In this document: one piece after another, positions 26,672 through 36,410 of the stretch | Layout of the letters: every line of letters starts with the position of its first letter | Position numbering within the stretch: position 1 is the first letter of the stretch | Assembly: GCF_019429535.1 (NCBI RefSeq) | Contig: NZ_JAHXZM010000001.1 | Span: 682,001 to 746,000 of the forward strand | Length of the DNA stretch: 64,000 nucleotides | Source of the DNA: Sphingomonas citricola | GTDB lineage: Bacteria > Pseudomonadota > Alphaproteobacteria > Sphingomonadales > Sphingomonadaceae | Reading direction: 5' to 3' | The notes under the pieces: model-generated | Database searches by the model: none | What the model was told of the DNA's origin: nothing | Seen by the model: only the letters and a program-made list of their open reading frames with translations | Program-made: the position numbers and the translations under genes

Positions 26672-29344
26672 ATGACCAACACCTCCGCCAATTTCGTCAA
26701 CGTCGGCGAGCGCACCAACGTCACCGGATCGGCGGCGTTCAAGAAGATGATCATGGCGGGCGACTATACTCGCGCGGTCGAGGTGGCGCGAAGCCAGGTC
26801 GAGAACGGCGCGCAGGTGGTCGACGTCAACATGGACGAGGGCCTGCTCGACGCGCTCGAGGCGATGACCACGTTCCTCAAATTGATCGCGGCCGAACCCG
26901 ACATCGCGCGCGTGCCGATCATGATCGATTCCTCGAAGTGGGAGGTGATCGAGGCCGGGCTGAAATGTGTGTCGGGCAAGCCGATCGTCAATTCGATCAG
27001 CATGAAGGAAGGCGAGGCGGCATTCCTCCACCACGCGCGACTGTGCATGAACTACGGCGCCGCCGCGGTCGTTATGGCATTCGACGAGACGGGGCAGGCT
27101 GATACCAGGGATCGCAAGGTCGAGATCTGCGAGCGCGCCTACAAGCTCCTGACCGGCATCGGCTTCCCCCCCGAGGACATCATCTTCGACCCCAATGTGT
27201 TCGCGGTCGCGACCGGGATCGAGGAGCACAACAACTACGGCGTCGATTTCATCGAGGCGACGCGCGAGATCAAGGCGCGCTGCCCGCACGTCCATATCTC
27301 GGGCGGGCTTTCCAACCTGAGCTTCAGTTTCCGCGGCAACGAGCCGGTGCGCCGCGCGATGCACTCGGTGTTCCTCTACCACGCGATCCCCGCGGGCATG
27401 GACATGGCGATCGTCAACGCGGGGCAGCTCGACGTGTACGACACGATCGACCCCGAACTACGCACCGCGTGCGAGGACGTGGTGCTCAACCGCGACCCCG
27501 AGGCCGGCGACCGGCTGGTCGCGCTCGCCGAACGCTATCGCGGTACCGACGCGGTCGCGGAAAAGCAGGCGGCGGAGTGGCGTGGGCTCCCTGTGACCAA
27601 GCGGCTCGAGTACGCGCTGGTCAAGGGTATCGACGCGCACGTCGTCGACGATACCGAGGAATGCCGGCAGCAGTTCGCGCGCCCGATCGAGGTGATCGAG
27701 GGGCCGCTGATGGACGGGATGAACGTCGTCGGCGACCTATTCGGGTCGGGTAAGATGTTCCTGCCGCAGGTGGTCAAATCGGCGCGCGTGATGAAGAAGG
27801 CGGTCGCGCACCTGCTCCCCTTCATCGAGGCGGCGAAGGAGCCGGGGGCGAAGGGGAAGGGCCGGGTCGTGATGGCAACCGTCAAGGGCGACGTCCATGA
27901 CATCGGCAAGAACATCGTTGGCGTCGTGCTCCAGTGCAACGGCTTCGAGGTGGTCGATCTGGGCGTGATGGTGCCGTGGTCGAAGATCCTCGAGGCCGCG
28001 AACGAGAATGACGCCGACATGATCGGGCTGTCCGGGCTGATCACGCCCTCGCTCGACGAAATGGTGACGGTGGCGGAAGAGATGCAGCGCAGCGGCATGA
28101 CGATGCCGCTGCTGATCGGAGGCGCGACGACGAGCAAGGTCCATACCGCGCTGCGTATCTCGCCCGCGTACAAGGGGCCGGTCGTCCACGTGCTCGACGC
28201 CAGCCGCGCGGTCGGGGTCGCGACGACGCTCGTGTCGGATACGCAGCGCGACCCCTATGTCGCGCAGGTCGCCGCCGACTATCAGGCGGTTCGCGATGCG
28301 CGCGAGGGCAAGGGTCAGAACGCGCTGCTACCGCTCGCCGAGGCACGTCGCCGCGGGTTCAAGGCGGATATGGCGTTAAAGGCCCCCGCGGTGAAACAGC
28401 CGGGCGTTCACGTGTTCGACGACTGGGATCTCGCCGATCTGGTCGGTTATATCGACTGGACGCCGTTTTTCCGTGCGTGGGAACTCGCCGGCACCTACCC
28501 GGCGATCCTGTCGGACGAGATCGTCGGCGAGAGCGCGACGGGTCTGTACGAAGACGCACGCGCGATGCTCGACCGCATCGTGTCGGAGAATTGGCTGACC
28601 GCGCGCGGCGTCGCCGGACTGTGGCCGTGCCACCGCCACGACGACGACGTGTGGGTGCACGATCGCCATGCCGAGGCGCATCGCAGTCCCGACGGCGGCG
28701 CGATCCCCCCGGGGTTCAGCGTTCCCAACCTCGACCGGCGCGACGAACATTCGACGCGGCTGCCGTTCCTGCGCCAGCAGATCGCCAAGCGCGAAGGTCG
28801 CGCCAATATGTGCCTCGCCGATTTCATCGATCCCGCCGGCGACTGGATCGGTGGCTTCGCGGTCGGCATCCACGGCATCGAGCCGCACCTCGCCGCGTAC
28901 AAGGCGGCGCACGACGACTATAACGACATCCTGCTGAAGGCGCTCGCCGACCGGCTGGCGGAGGCGTTCGCCGAGCGGCTGCACCAGCATGTCCGCACCG
29001 ACTTGTGGGGTTATGCGAGCGGTGAGCAATTGACCAACGAGGCGCTGATCCGCGAACAATATCGCGGTATCCGTCCCGCCCCCGGCTATCCGGCGTGCCC
29101 GGAACATTCGTTGAAGCGGACGCTGTTCGACCTGCTCGACGCAGAGGCGAACGTCGGGCTTGAGTTGACCGAGAGCTACGCGATGCTGCCGACCGCCGCG
29201 GTCAGCGGCTTCTATTTCGGTCACGCGCAGGCCGAGTATTTCGGGGTTGCGCGGATCGGCGAGGACCAGCTCGAGGATTACGCGCAGCGCCTGGGCGTCG
29301 ACCGCGACCGCGCGACGCGATTGCTGCGGCCGAACCTCGACTGA
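26672..29344 (+). CDS. metH: Methionine synthase, folate/cobalamin/activation half
   Basis: 890 residues, equal to modules 2-4 of E. coli MetH. The pterin-binding domain begins [13 protein letters not shown] and includes [16 protein letters not shown]. The Cap and B12 domain has [16 protein letters not shown] with the cobalt-ligand H409, and [13 protein letters not shown]. The C-terminal SAM-binding reactivation domain includes [13 protein letters not shown]. With MetH1 it transfers methyl from 5-methyl-THF to homocysteine through cobalamin. GAGAAGG lies 4 bp before the ATG. The ATG at 26672 begins the conserved sequence. Confidence 0.95.
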   Translation: MTNTSANFVNVGERTNVTGSAAFKKMIMAGDYTRAVEVARSQVENGAQVVDVNMDEGLLDALEAMTTFLKLIAAEPDIARVPIMIDSSKWEVIEAGLKCVSGKPIVNSISMKEGEAAFLHHARLCMNYGAAAVVMAFDETGQADTRDRKVEICERAYKLLTGIGFPPEDIIFDPNVFAVATGIEEHNNYGVDFIEATREIKARCPHVHISGGLSNLSFSFRGNEPVRRAMHSVFLYHAIPAGMDMAIVNAGQLDVYDTIDPELRTACEDVVLNRDPEAGDRLVALAERYRGTDAVAEKQAAEWRGLPVTKRLEYALVKGIDAHVVDDTEECRQQFARPIEVIEGPLMDGMNVVGDLFGSGKMFLPQVVKSARVMKKAVAHLLPFIEAAKEPGAKGKGRVVMATVKGDVHDIGKNIVGVVLQCNGFEVVDLGVMVPWSKILEAANENDADMIGLSGLITPSLDEMVTVAEEMQRSGMTMPLLIGGATTSKVHTALRISPAYKGPVVHVLDASRAVGVATTLVSDTQRDPYVAQVAADYQAVRDAREGKGQNALLPLAEARRRGFKADMALKAPAVKQPGVHVFDDWDLADLVGYIDWTPFFRAWELAGTYPAILSDEIVGESATGLYEDARAMLDRIVSENWLTARGVAGLWPCHRHDDDVWVHDRHAEAHRSPDGGAIPPGFSVPNLDRRDEHSTRLPFLRQQIAKREGRANMCLADFIDPAGDWIGGFAVGIHGIEPHLAAYKAAHDDYNDILLKALADRLAEAFAERLHQHVRTDLWGYASGEQLTNEALIREQYRGIRPAPGYPACPEHSLKRTLFDLLDAEANVGLELTESYAMLPTAAVSGFYFGHAQAEYFGVARIGEDQLEDYAQRLGVDRDRATRLLRPNLD

Positions 29345-29364
29345 CCTTTGCGCGTTGGGGGGCG

Positions 29365-29514
29365 ATGGCGCACAAGAAGGTCAACCTCCCGACGAAAATC
29401 TGCCCGGTGTGCGAGCGCCCGTTCGCGTGGCGCAAAAAGTGGGAGCGCGACTGGGACAACGTCGTTTACCGCTCGGATCGTTGCCGACGCGATGCTGCTT
29501 CTGCGAGACGTTAG
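29365..29514 (+). CDS. DUF2256 small Cys-motif protein
   Basis: 49 residues ([20 protein letters not shown]...). It matches the DUF2256 pattern: K-x-x-LPxKxC-x-x-C-x-RPFxWRKKW then W-D-x-V-x-Y-x-S-x-x-C. The usual third Cys of the second pair (YCSxxC) is Arg here (VVYRSDRC), so only three of four zinc-ligand Cys remain. GGGGGG lies just before the ATG. Function unknown. It begins 20 bp after metH2 and is likely the last gene of that transcript, or read through from it. Confidence 0.8.
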   Translation: MAHKKVNLPTKICPVCERPFAWRKKWERDWDNVVYRSDRCRRDAASARR

Positions 29515-29546
29515 CAGCGCAAACGAGGCGGTTGCATAATCTGCAT

Positions 29547-29662
29547 TCTGACAGCGGTGACATTGCACTTGCGTTGATCGCTGCTGCGTTGCAGAAGGTT
29601 CGGGCCTTTCAGGCATCCTCTCCTAAAAACTTCACAGGCCGGGTCTCCCCGGCCTTTTTTTT
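29547..29662 (+). ncRNA. Candidate small RNA ending at a strong terminator
   Basis: In the 284-bp gap between the DUF2256 gene and trmB there is a promoter-like pair (TTAGCA at 29511-29516, CATAAT at 29535-29540, 18 bp apart) and, about 115 bp on, a textbook terminator. The enclosed sequence has a CCUCUCC stretch (anti-Shine-Dalgarno type) before an A-rich segment. The same terminator could simply end the methionine operon. I know no matching RNA family. Confidence 0.3.
29636..29662 (+). terminator. Rho-independent terminator
   Basis: Perfect 8-bp stem AGGCCGGG/CCCGGCCT with a 4-nt loop and eight T. Plus strand. It ends the transcript from the methionine operon and DUF2256 gene and/or the candidate small RNA. 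Confidence 0.9.
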
Positions 29663-29754
29663 GGCCTCGCGCTCGTCTAGGCGGTCGTCTCAGCCGCAAG
29701 CCATAATAATGCGCGCGAGGAGGATGTCGCCGGTCAGACCGGCAACGCAAGGGG

Positions 29755-29782
29755 GGGTGAGCGGCGCAACGGCCGCTCACCC
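29755..29782 (-). terminator. Strong hairpin downstream of trmB
   Basis: An 11-bp perfect stem (GGGTGAGCGGC/GCCGCTCACCC) with a 6-nt loop lies 17 bp past the trmB stop. On the minus strand it is followed by a C/T-rich run rather than a clean U-tract, so termination is probable but not certain. A second small hairpin (GCCGGT/ACCGGC, 29729-29743) follows. Confidence 0.4.
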
Positions 29783-29798
29783 GGGAACCGTGACCCTG

Positions 29799-30479
29799 TC
29801 AGACGCGCAGGTAACGGAAATACCAGACCTCGTGCCCGTACCGCCGGGCCTTGCGCTCGTAGCGGGTTTCGGGCCAATCGTCGGGGCGCGTCAGGAAATC
29901 GCGCGGGCTGCTCGCTTGCCACGCGAAGTCGCGGCGCTGATTCATGACCATCATCGCCCAGCGACAATAGATCTCGTCGTCGGTGCCGAGCCTGAATTCA
30001 GCCCCCGGCTTCAGCTTGGCGGCGATCAGGTCGAGCGGTCCGTGGTTGATCATCCGCCGCTTGGCATGGCGCGCCTTGGGCCAGGGATCGGGATGGAGCA
30101 GGTATACGCGGTCGAGACTGGCGTCGGGCAACCGCTCGATGACGTCGAGCGCATCGCCCATGTGGACACGAACGTTGTCCAGTCCGCCATCGCGAATGTG
30201 ACCGAGCGCGCCGACGACGCCGTTCAGGAACGGCTCGCAACCGATGAAGCCGGTGTCGGGCGCGGCCTTCGCTTGCTCGGCGAGGTGCTCGCCCGCGCCG
30301 AAACCGATCTCGACCTGCAACCCGCGTTCGTCGCCGAACAGTCGTTCGGCGGACAATGGGCCATCGGCCGGCACCGCGACACGCGGCAGCATCTCGTCGA
30401 CCAGCGCAGCCTGTCCCGCGCGCAATACATGGCCTTGCCGGCGTCCGTAGAGCCGGCGGATCGTGGTGGGATCGTTCAT
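29799..30479 (-). CDS. trmB: tRNA (guanine-N7-)-methyltransferase
   Basis: 226 residues. The SAM site is VEIGFGAGEHLAEQA, with YLLHPDPWPKARHAKRRM, the TrmB signature, and EFRLGTDDEIYCRWAM plus a C-terminal TRYERKARR. It makes m7G46 in tRNA. Two adjacent ATGs (30482, 30479) are possible. In many alphaproteobacteria it follows metK directly; here an FNT/PAP2 gene pair on the other strand lies between. No ribosome-binding site stands out. Confidence 0.93.
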   Translation of the reverse strand: MNDPTTIRRLYGRRQGHVLRAGQAALVDEMLPRVAVPADGPLSAERLFGDERGLQVEIGFGAGEHLAEQAKAAPDTGFIGCEPFLNGVVGALGHIRDGGLDNVRVHMGDALDVIERLPDASLDRVYLLHPDPWPKARHAKRRMINHGPLDLIAAKLKPGAEFRLGTDDEIYCRWAMMVMNQRRDFAWQASSPRDFLTRPDDWPETRYERKARRYGHEVWYFRYLRV

Positions 30480-30733
30480 CATCGCGCGCCTAACCGCTGC
30501 GTCGCCGAAACGGAACGGGACAAAAGGGGCAAGCGCGAAAACGGGGAGGTTCGGCACGACTGCGGATGCGATAGGCCGGGCAGGTATGATTGTGGCGGGC
30601 ACATATCGCGCGCCGTACGATGTCGTTGCCGCAGCCGGATGCAGTCGTCGCGTCACGCTTTGTTAGTAATCATTCGGAACGACGGCTTTACGACAGCACT
30701 GCAACCCTGACTGTCGTCGCTTGTTCAAGCCCG

Positions 30734-31570
30734 ATGCGACAGTCCGATCGGCCCGCCCCCAACGATGATGCCGAGCAGATCGACGACCTGAAGGCCGCCG
30801 ATGCGAAGGAGGTCCACCGCGCGGTGCGCGAGGCGGGCGAGGTGGAAGTCAACCGCCCCGCCGCGTCGCTGTTATGGTCGGGGCTGGCCGCCGGTTTCGC
30901 TATCAACGCCTCGCTCCTCGCCGAGGCCGCGCTGCACGCAGGGGTCGGGGAGGTGCCGTGGCGGACGCTGGTCGTCTCGCTCGGCTACCCCATCGGGTTC
31001 GTGATCGTCATCCTGGGGCGGATGCAGTTCTTCACCGAGTCGACGATCACCGCGATGCTGCCGCTGGTGACACGACCGTCGCTGTGGACGCTCAGGCGGA
31101 CGCTGCGGCTGTGGGCGCTGGTCATTCTCGCCAATCTCGCCGGCACGGCGCTGACCACATTGGCGCTCACACACCTGCCGATGCTCGACCCGTCACTGCG
31201 CGATGCGATGGCAAGCGTATCGGCCGCGATCCTGCGCCACGATGCCGCGTCGACCTTCTGGACCGCGATCCCGGCGGGCTTCATGATCGCGTCGATCGCC
31301 TGGATGCTGCCCAATGCGCGCGAGCAGTCTTTTCTCGTCATCTTCGCCGTCACCTACGCGGTCGGCGTCACCGGGTTGAGCCATTCGGTGGTCGGGTCGG
31401 CCGAGGCGTTCACGCTCATGTGGACCGGTCGTATCGGCGCGGCGCAGGCGCTGTTCGTGCAGATTGCGCCGGCGGTGATCGGCAATCTGGTCGGCGGGGC
31501 AGGGCTGTTCGCGGTGCTCGCGCATGGACAGGTGCGCCCCGAGATGCACGGCGAGGGGGCGGACGAATGA
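30734..31570 (+). CDS. Formate/nitrite transporter family protein (YfdC-like)
   Basis: 278 residues. A charged N-terminus (about 60 residues, with EVHRAVREAGEVEVNRP) precedes six hydrophobic helices. SLLWSGLAAGFAINASLLAEAAL and ILGRMQFFTESTITAMLP are the FNT signature regions; AIPAGFMIASIAWML is helix 5. The YfdC-type branch lacks a proven substrate. The start at 30734 leaves a 254-bp gap to trmB in which I see no gene or RNA. The stop overlaps the start of a PAP2 phosphatase gene (ATGA). Confidence 0.87.
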   Translation: MRQSDRPAPNDDAEQIDDLKAADAKEVHRAVREAGEVEVNRPAASLLWSGLAAGFAINASLLAEAALHAGVGEVPWRTLVVSLGYPIGFVIVILGRMQFFTESTITAMLPLVTRPSLWTLRRTLRLWALVILANLAGTALTTLALTHLPMLDPSLRDAMASVSAAILRHDAASTFWTAIPAGFMIASIAWMLPNAREQSFLVIFAVTYAVGVTGLSHSVVGSAEAFTLMWTGRIGAAQALFVQIAPAVIGNLVGGAGLFAVLAHGQVRPEMHGEGADE

Positions 31571-32178
31571 GCATCGGTCAGACGATCGAGCGTGGTGCAG
31601 CGGTGGAACACCAACTTCTCGAACCCGTCCTTGGATTGCAGGATAGCGTGGCCGTGCGTGCGCTCACCCCGCTCAGCAAGCTGGCGGATGAGACACCGCT
31701 GATGATGTTGAGCGGTGCGACCCTCGCCGCGGGGCTGGTGCTGCGGCATCCGCGGATGCTACGCATCGGGGCGCGAATGCTCGCCGCGCATTTGGTTGCC
31801 AATGCCGCGAAGACGATTCTGAAAGGAAGCGTCGATCGCCTGCGCCCCAACGCGGTGGAGGAACGGCCGAGGATCAAGCCTGGCAGCGGAACCGATGACA
31901 AGGCGGAGAACGCCTTTCCTTCGGGTCACACCGCGGGTGCGATCGCGGTCGCGCAGGCGTTTGCGCACGAAGTGCCCCGCTATGCCGTGCCCACGCGCGT
32001 GATCGCGGGCGTGGCGGGCGCGACGCAGGTGCCACGCGGCGCGCATTACCTGACCGATGTCGTGAGTGGAGCGATCGTCGGCTGGCTGTCGGAGCGCATC
32101 GCGACCCGGCTGATCGACCGCATCGAGCGCGCGATCGTCCAGCAGCGCGCAACGAAAAAGCCCTCCGCGACCGAGTGA
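31567..32178 (+). CDS. PAP2-family phosphatase
   Basis: 203 residues. The three phosphatase motifs are present: K-x6-RP (KGSVDRLRP), PSGH (AFPSGHTAGA) and R-x5-H-x3-D (RGAHYLTDV). Hydrophobic segments flank them. Members remove phosphate from lipid phosphates or undecaprenyl diphosphate; the substrate is unknown here. Translationally coupled to the FNT transporter gene. Its 3' end overlaps the terminator hairpin of the convergent metK. Confidence 0.88.
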   Translation: MSIGQTIERGAAVEHQLLEPVLGLQDSVAVRALTPLSKLADETPLMMLSGATLAAGLVLRHPRMLRIGARMLAAHLVANAAKTILKGSVDRLRPNAVEERPRIKPGSGTDDKAENAFPSGHTAGAIAVAQAFAHEVPRYAVPTRVIAGVAGATQVPRGAHYLTDVVSGAIVGWLSERIATRLIDRIERAIVQQRATKKPSATE

Positions 32179-32190
32179 TCGCGAAGGGCT
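32154..32190 (-). terminator. Rho-independent terminator of metK
   Basis: Stem AGCCCT-C-CGCGA (32159-32170) pairs with TCGCG-A-AGGGCT (32179-32190) with one mismatch and an 8-nt loop. The A-run at 32154-32159 becomes the U-tract on the minus strand, 25 bp past the metK stop. The hairpin overlaps the end of the PAP2 gene. Confidence 0.8.
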
Positions 32191-32214
32191 CCTCCTTATA
32201 TTCTCAAGGTCAAC

Positions 32215-33435
<1,221 letters not shown>

Positions 33436-33457
33436 GATAGCTCCGCAACAGATAACG

Positions 33458-33477
33458 ATATAAAGATAGCTTTAAGT
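33458..33477. promoter_or_regulatory. Putative SahR operator upstream of metK (degenerate palindrome)
   Basis: ATATAAAGATAGCTTTAAGT matches the perfect palindrome at 23549-23568 at 17 of 20 positions; the left half-site is identical. It lies between the lnt stop and the metK start. Confidence 0.7.
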
Positions 33478-33482
33478 CACCC

Positions 33483-35024
33483 CTATCGCGCCCGGCGGCG
33501 CAGGACAAGGGCGGCGAGAAGGAGCAGGGCCACGACCATGCCTGCCGCCCAATTGCCCAGGCGCGAGAACAATGTCGGCGACGCGGCGGGCGGCAGTGCC
33601 GCCTCGATCGCGCCCGCCTTCATGTGCGGGACCGTCGCGAGCAACGCGCCGTCGGCGGCGATCACGGCGGAGATGCCGTTGGGCGTCGCGCGTACGATCG
33701 GCAGGCCTTCCTCGATCGCGCGCATCCGCGCCTGCGCCAGATGCTGCGGTGGTCCCCAGCGACCGAACCACGCGTCGTTCGACGGATTGAACAGCATGCG
33801 CGGGCGATGCGCCCGGTCGACGACCTGTCCCGAGAAAATGATCTCGTAGCAGATCTGTACCCCGATCGCGCCGAACCCCGGCACCGCGAGCGTCTGCGGC
33901 CCCGGTCCCGGCAGGAAATCAACGTCCCCCGGCACCAGCCGCGCGAGGCCCAGCGGCTTCAGCAACCACGGCATCGGCAGATACTCGCCGTAGGGGACGA
34001 GGTGCGCCTTGTCGTAGCGGGCGGCAATGCGCGCGTCGGGCGTGATCGCGAAGACCGAATTGTAACCCGCGGCAATATCGCCGAGCCGGTCGAAGGTGAG
34101 CGCGGTGCCGCCGGTCAGCAGCAGGTCGCGCGGCCCCAGCAGCGCGGCCATCCGCTCGCGGATCACCGACGGGCTGCGATCGCCGTAGACCCAGAAGGGA
34201 TAACCCTCCTCGACGTAATCGCGCACCACGCCCTCGGGCCATAGCACCAGCCGCGGGGCGGCGCCGGGACGGCCCGATAGCGCGGACAGGCGACGCAGCA
34301 TCATCTCGCCGTCGCTCTCGCCGCGCTCGTCCTGAGCGACATTGGGCTGGACGACGACGACGCGCGGGGTCGTGGGGCCGAGGCGGGGTGCCGCGTCGCG
34401 GTAGCTGAACCCTTGCGCGATCAGTAGCGCCGTCACGACGCCACCGGCCGCCACCAGACGCGGCCGCCGCGGCAGCACTAGCACCGCGCCTGCCAGCGCA
34501 ATCGTCAGTCCCGACAGGCCATAGGTGCCGACCCAGCGCGCCAGCGCCGCGACGGGCTGCACCGGCACCCACATGACGCCGAGCGGGTCCCAGGCATAGC
34601 CGGTGAAGACCCAGCTGCGCATCCACTCGGTCGCGATCCACGCCGCGGCGAACAGCATCACCCAGGCGAAATCGATGCGCTTTGCGCGAAATCGCCAGGC
34701 GATCCCCGCCGCGATCATCGGATAGACCGCGAGATACAGCGCGAGCGCGAGCGGGGCGACGTAGCCGAGCACCGGCGGCATCTTGTCCTGGAAATCGAAC
34801 GAGTGCTGAAACCAATTGTCGTTGATCGTGAAGTGACCGACCCCGAATACCCAGCCGCGCCATAGCGCTGCCTTCCACGTCGGCGCCGCGTAAATGAGCC
34901 ACAACCACGCGGCGAAGCAGGCAAGCGTCAGCACCCACAATTGCAGCGGCGCGAACCCGCACGCGGCCGCCGCACCAAGCAGGAGCGCGGTGAGGGCGGG
35001 GCGGCGGGTGATCGATGCGAACAA
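33483..35024 (-). CDS. lnt: Apolipoprotein N-acyltransferase, TTG start
   Basis: 513 residues. Several N-terminal membrane helices precede a nitrilase-type domain with the E-K-C triad: E264 (LWPEGVV), K339 (RYDKAHLVPYGEYLP) and C392 (ICYEIIF), against E267, K335 and C387 in E. coli. It adds the third acyl chain to lipoproteins in the inner membrane; several lipoproteins in this window are substrates. The TTG at 35024 (then FASITRRPAL) has GAGGAAG upstream; the ATG at 35162 would overlap the divergent VOC gene and add a non-homologous leader. Confidence 0.92.
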   Translation of the reverse strand: MFASITRRPALTALLLGAAAACGFAPLQLWVLTLACFAAWLWLIYAAPTWKAALWRGWVFGVGHFTINDNWFQHSFDFQDKMPPVLGYVAPLALALYLAVYPMIAAGIAWRFRAKRIDFAWVMLFAAAWIATEWMRSWVFTGYAWDPLGVMWVPVQPVAALARWVGTYGLSGLTIALAGAVLVLPRRPRLVAAGGVVTALLIAQGFSYRDAAPRLGPTTPRVVVVQPNVAQDERGESDGEMMLRRLSALSGRPGAAPRLVLWPEGVVRDYVEEGYPFWVYGDRSPSVIRERMAALLGPRDLLLTGGTALTFDRLGDIAAGYNSVFAITPDARIAARYDKAHLVPYGEYLPMPWLLKPLGLARLVPGDVDFLPGPGPQTLAVPGFGAIGVQICYEIIFSGQVVDRAHRPRMLFNPSNDAWFGRWGPPQHLAQARMRAIEEGLPIVRATPNGISAVIAADGALLATVPHMKAGAIEAALPPAASPTLFSRLGNWAAGMVVALLLLAALVLRRRAR

Positions 35025-35160
35025 GTGGGCTTCCTCGGGTCGCCGCGGCTGGCCGGATGGCAGCGGACGGCACGTCGCGGCTGTTTGGGCGAGCGGCCCT
35101 CCCCGCACAAGTCCGCAACAAGCAGGTGACGCGCCCGCGGTGGCGCTGTAGCATATCGGC

Positions 35161-35595
35161 ATGACACTCAGGCCGTTTCACCTCGCCTTCCCCGTGCATG
35201 ACCTCGCCGCCGCGCGTGCCTTCTATGCCGGCGTGCTCGGCTGCGCGGAGGGCCGATCGAGCACGCAATGGATCGATTTCGATCTGATGGGGCACCAGAT
35301 CGTCGCGCACCTCGACCCCGCCGCGAAGCCGGTGGCGGTCGAGAACGCAGTCGATGGTCACCACGTGCCCGTGCCGCACTTCGGCGTCGTGTTGACCATG
35401 CCCGATTGGCAGGCGCTCGCCGATCGCGTCACCGCCGCCGGCGTGCGTTTCGGGATCGAGCCGCACGTGCGCTTCGAGGGGCAGGTCGGCGAGCAGGCGA
35501 CGATGTTCTTCCGCGATCCGTCCGGCAACGCGCTCGAGTTCAAGGCGTTCGCCGACGACGCCATGTTGTTCGCGACCGAGGAGACGCCGTCATGA
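35161..35595 (+). CDS. VOC-family (glyoxalase/dioxygenase-like) protein
   Basis: 144 residues with two beta-alpha-beta-beta-beta modules. [21 protein letters not shown] is the first module, with metal-site His in [17 protein letters not shown] gives the second and [15 protein letters not shown] the C-terminal Glu. The set fits a divalent-metal dioxygenase, but the substrate is unknown. It starts 136 bp from the divergent lnt, and its stop overlaps the next gene (ATGA). Confidence 0.85.
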   Translation: MTLRPFHLAFPVHDLAAARAFYAGVLGCAEGRSSTQWIDFDLMGHQIVAHLDPAAKPVAVENAVDGHHVPVPHFGVVLTMPDWQALADRVTAAGVRFGIEPHVRFEGQVGEQATMFFRDPSGNALEFKAFADDAMLFATEETPS

Positions 35596-35894
35596 CCCAG
35601 CCGATCGAAGTCGACCTGCCGCACCGGCTGGGCAAGGCCGCAGCGAAGCAGCGGATCGAGAGCGGTTTCGGCAAGCTGGCGGGCTTCATCCCCGGCGGTC
35701 ACGTCGCCGAGCATCACTGGAGTGGCGATACGCTCAACTTCGTCGCCGAGGGCATGGGACAGCGCGTCGCGGTGCGGCTCGACGTCGGCGAAAGCAACGT
35801 CCATGCCTCATTCGAATTACCGGGCTTCCTGGCGCTGTTCGGCGATCAGCTGCGCGCGAAATTGCAGAAAGAGGGGCCGAAGCTGCTCGAGTAG
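35592..35894 (+). CDS. Polyhydroxyalkanoic acid system family protein
   Basis: 100 residues. [25 protein letters not shown] followed by [49 protein letters not shown] fits the small PHA-system family (putative polyhydroxyalkanoate-associated proteins, related in fold to START/SRPBCC). The biochemical role is not established. Translationally coupled to the VOC gene. Confidence 0.8.
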   Translation: MTQPIEVDLPHRLGKAAAKQRIESGFGKLAGFIPGGHVAEHHWSGDTLNFVAEGMGQRVAVRLDVGESNVHASFELPGFLALFGDQLRAKLQKEGPKLLE

Positions 35895-35972
35895 CGAATT
35901 ACATCCGTAACGGATGATCGCGCAACGAAGGCGTGACCTGCTCGCTTTCGTGCGCGAAGGGACCCTTACCGA

Positions 35973-36173
35973 ATGTATGACGTGACGATCCCGGTGCTCG
36001 ACGCGCCGGTCGCTGAATCGGCGACGCCGGCGCAAGACGATGCCGCCATGTTGCTGGCGCTCCACCGGAATGTACTTGAGACGATCCGATCGACCATCGA
36101 GCGATGCGCGCATCCGGGCTGTCCATCGTGCCACGAAATCGCGGTCGTGCTGGACGATTATCTCAGCGTCTGA
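35973..36173 (+). CDS. Small Cys-containing hypothetical protein
   Basis: 66 residues, acidic. The middle has a C-x4-C-x2-C cluster (CAHPGCPSCHE) with nearby His, a possible metal site. No family recognised. GAAGGG lies 11 bp before the ATG, a loose ribosome-binding site. It follows the PHA-system gene by 78 bp. Start and coding status are likely but not certain. Confidence 0.5.
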   Translation: MYDVTIPVLDAPVAESATPAQDDAAMLLALHRNVLETIRSTIERCAHPGCPSCHEIAVVLDDYLSV

Positions 36174-36201
36174 TCCTGTCGGGCATGGCGACGCCGCCGC
36201 G

Positions 36202-36381
36202 TCATGCCCGCACCACCGCCGCGGCTGCGACCACCGGTGCGGCACCGGCGAACGAAGCGGCAGCGAACCCGACGCTCGAACCAAGCCGATCCACCGCGGC
36301 ATATTGCGCAGCCTTCGCCAGCGTGACCGTCACCGCGATGAACGCCAGCGCGCGAGCTAGGCGGCGTAATTGAACCGGCAT
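36202..36381 (-). CDS. Possible small hydrophobic protein downstream of sorbosone-type dehydrogenase
   Basis: 59 residues read on the minus strand (MPVQLRRLARALAFIAVTV...). A basic start precedes two hydrophobic stretches (ALAFIAVTVTLAKAA and the Ala/Val-rich C-terminus). It begins 29 bp past the dehydrogenase stop and shows normal synonymous choice, but I see no ribosome-binding site and no family. A frame on the other strand overlaps it. Confidence 0.35.
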   Translation of the reverse strand: MPVQLRRLARALAFIAVTVTLAKAAQYAAVDRLGSSVGFAAASFAGAAPVVAAAAVVRA

Positions 36382-36410
36382 CGGCTGCGCCAGCGCGCCC
36401 GCGCCGTGGA

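Noticed and set aside
29247..30710. 487-codon frame on the plus strand across the metH2 end, terminator and trmB antisense
   Set aside because: It runs through a strong terminator and antisense to trmB; no domain is recognisable.
36104..36373. 89-codon plus-strand frame beside the small Cys gene
   Set aside because: Overlaps the 66-residue gene out of frame and is antisense to a more protein-like minus-strand frame.
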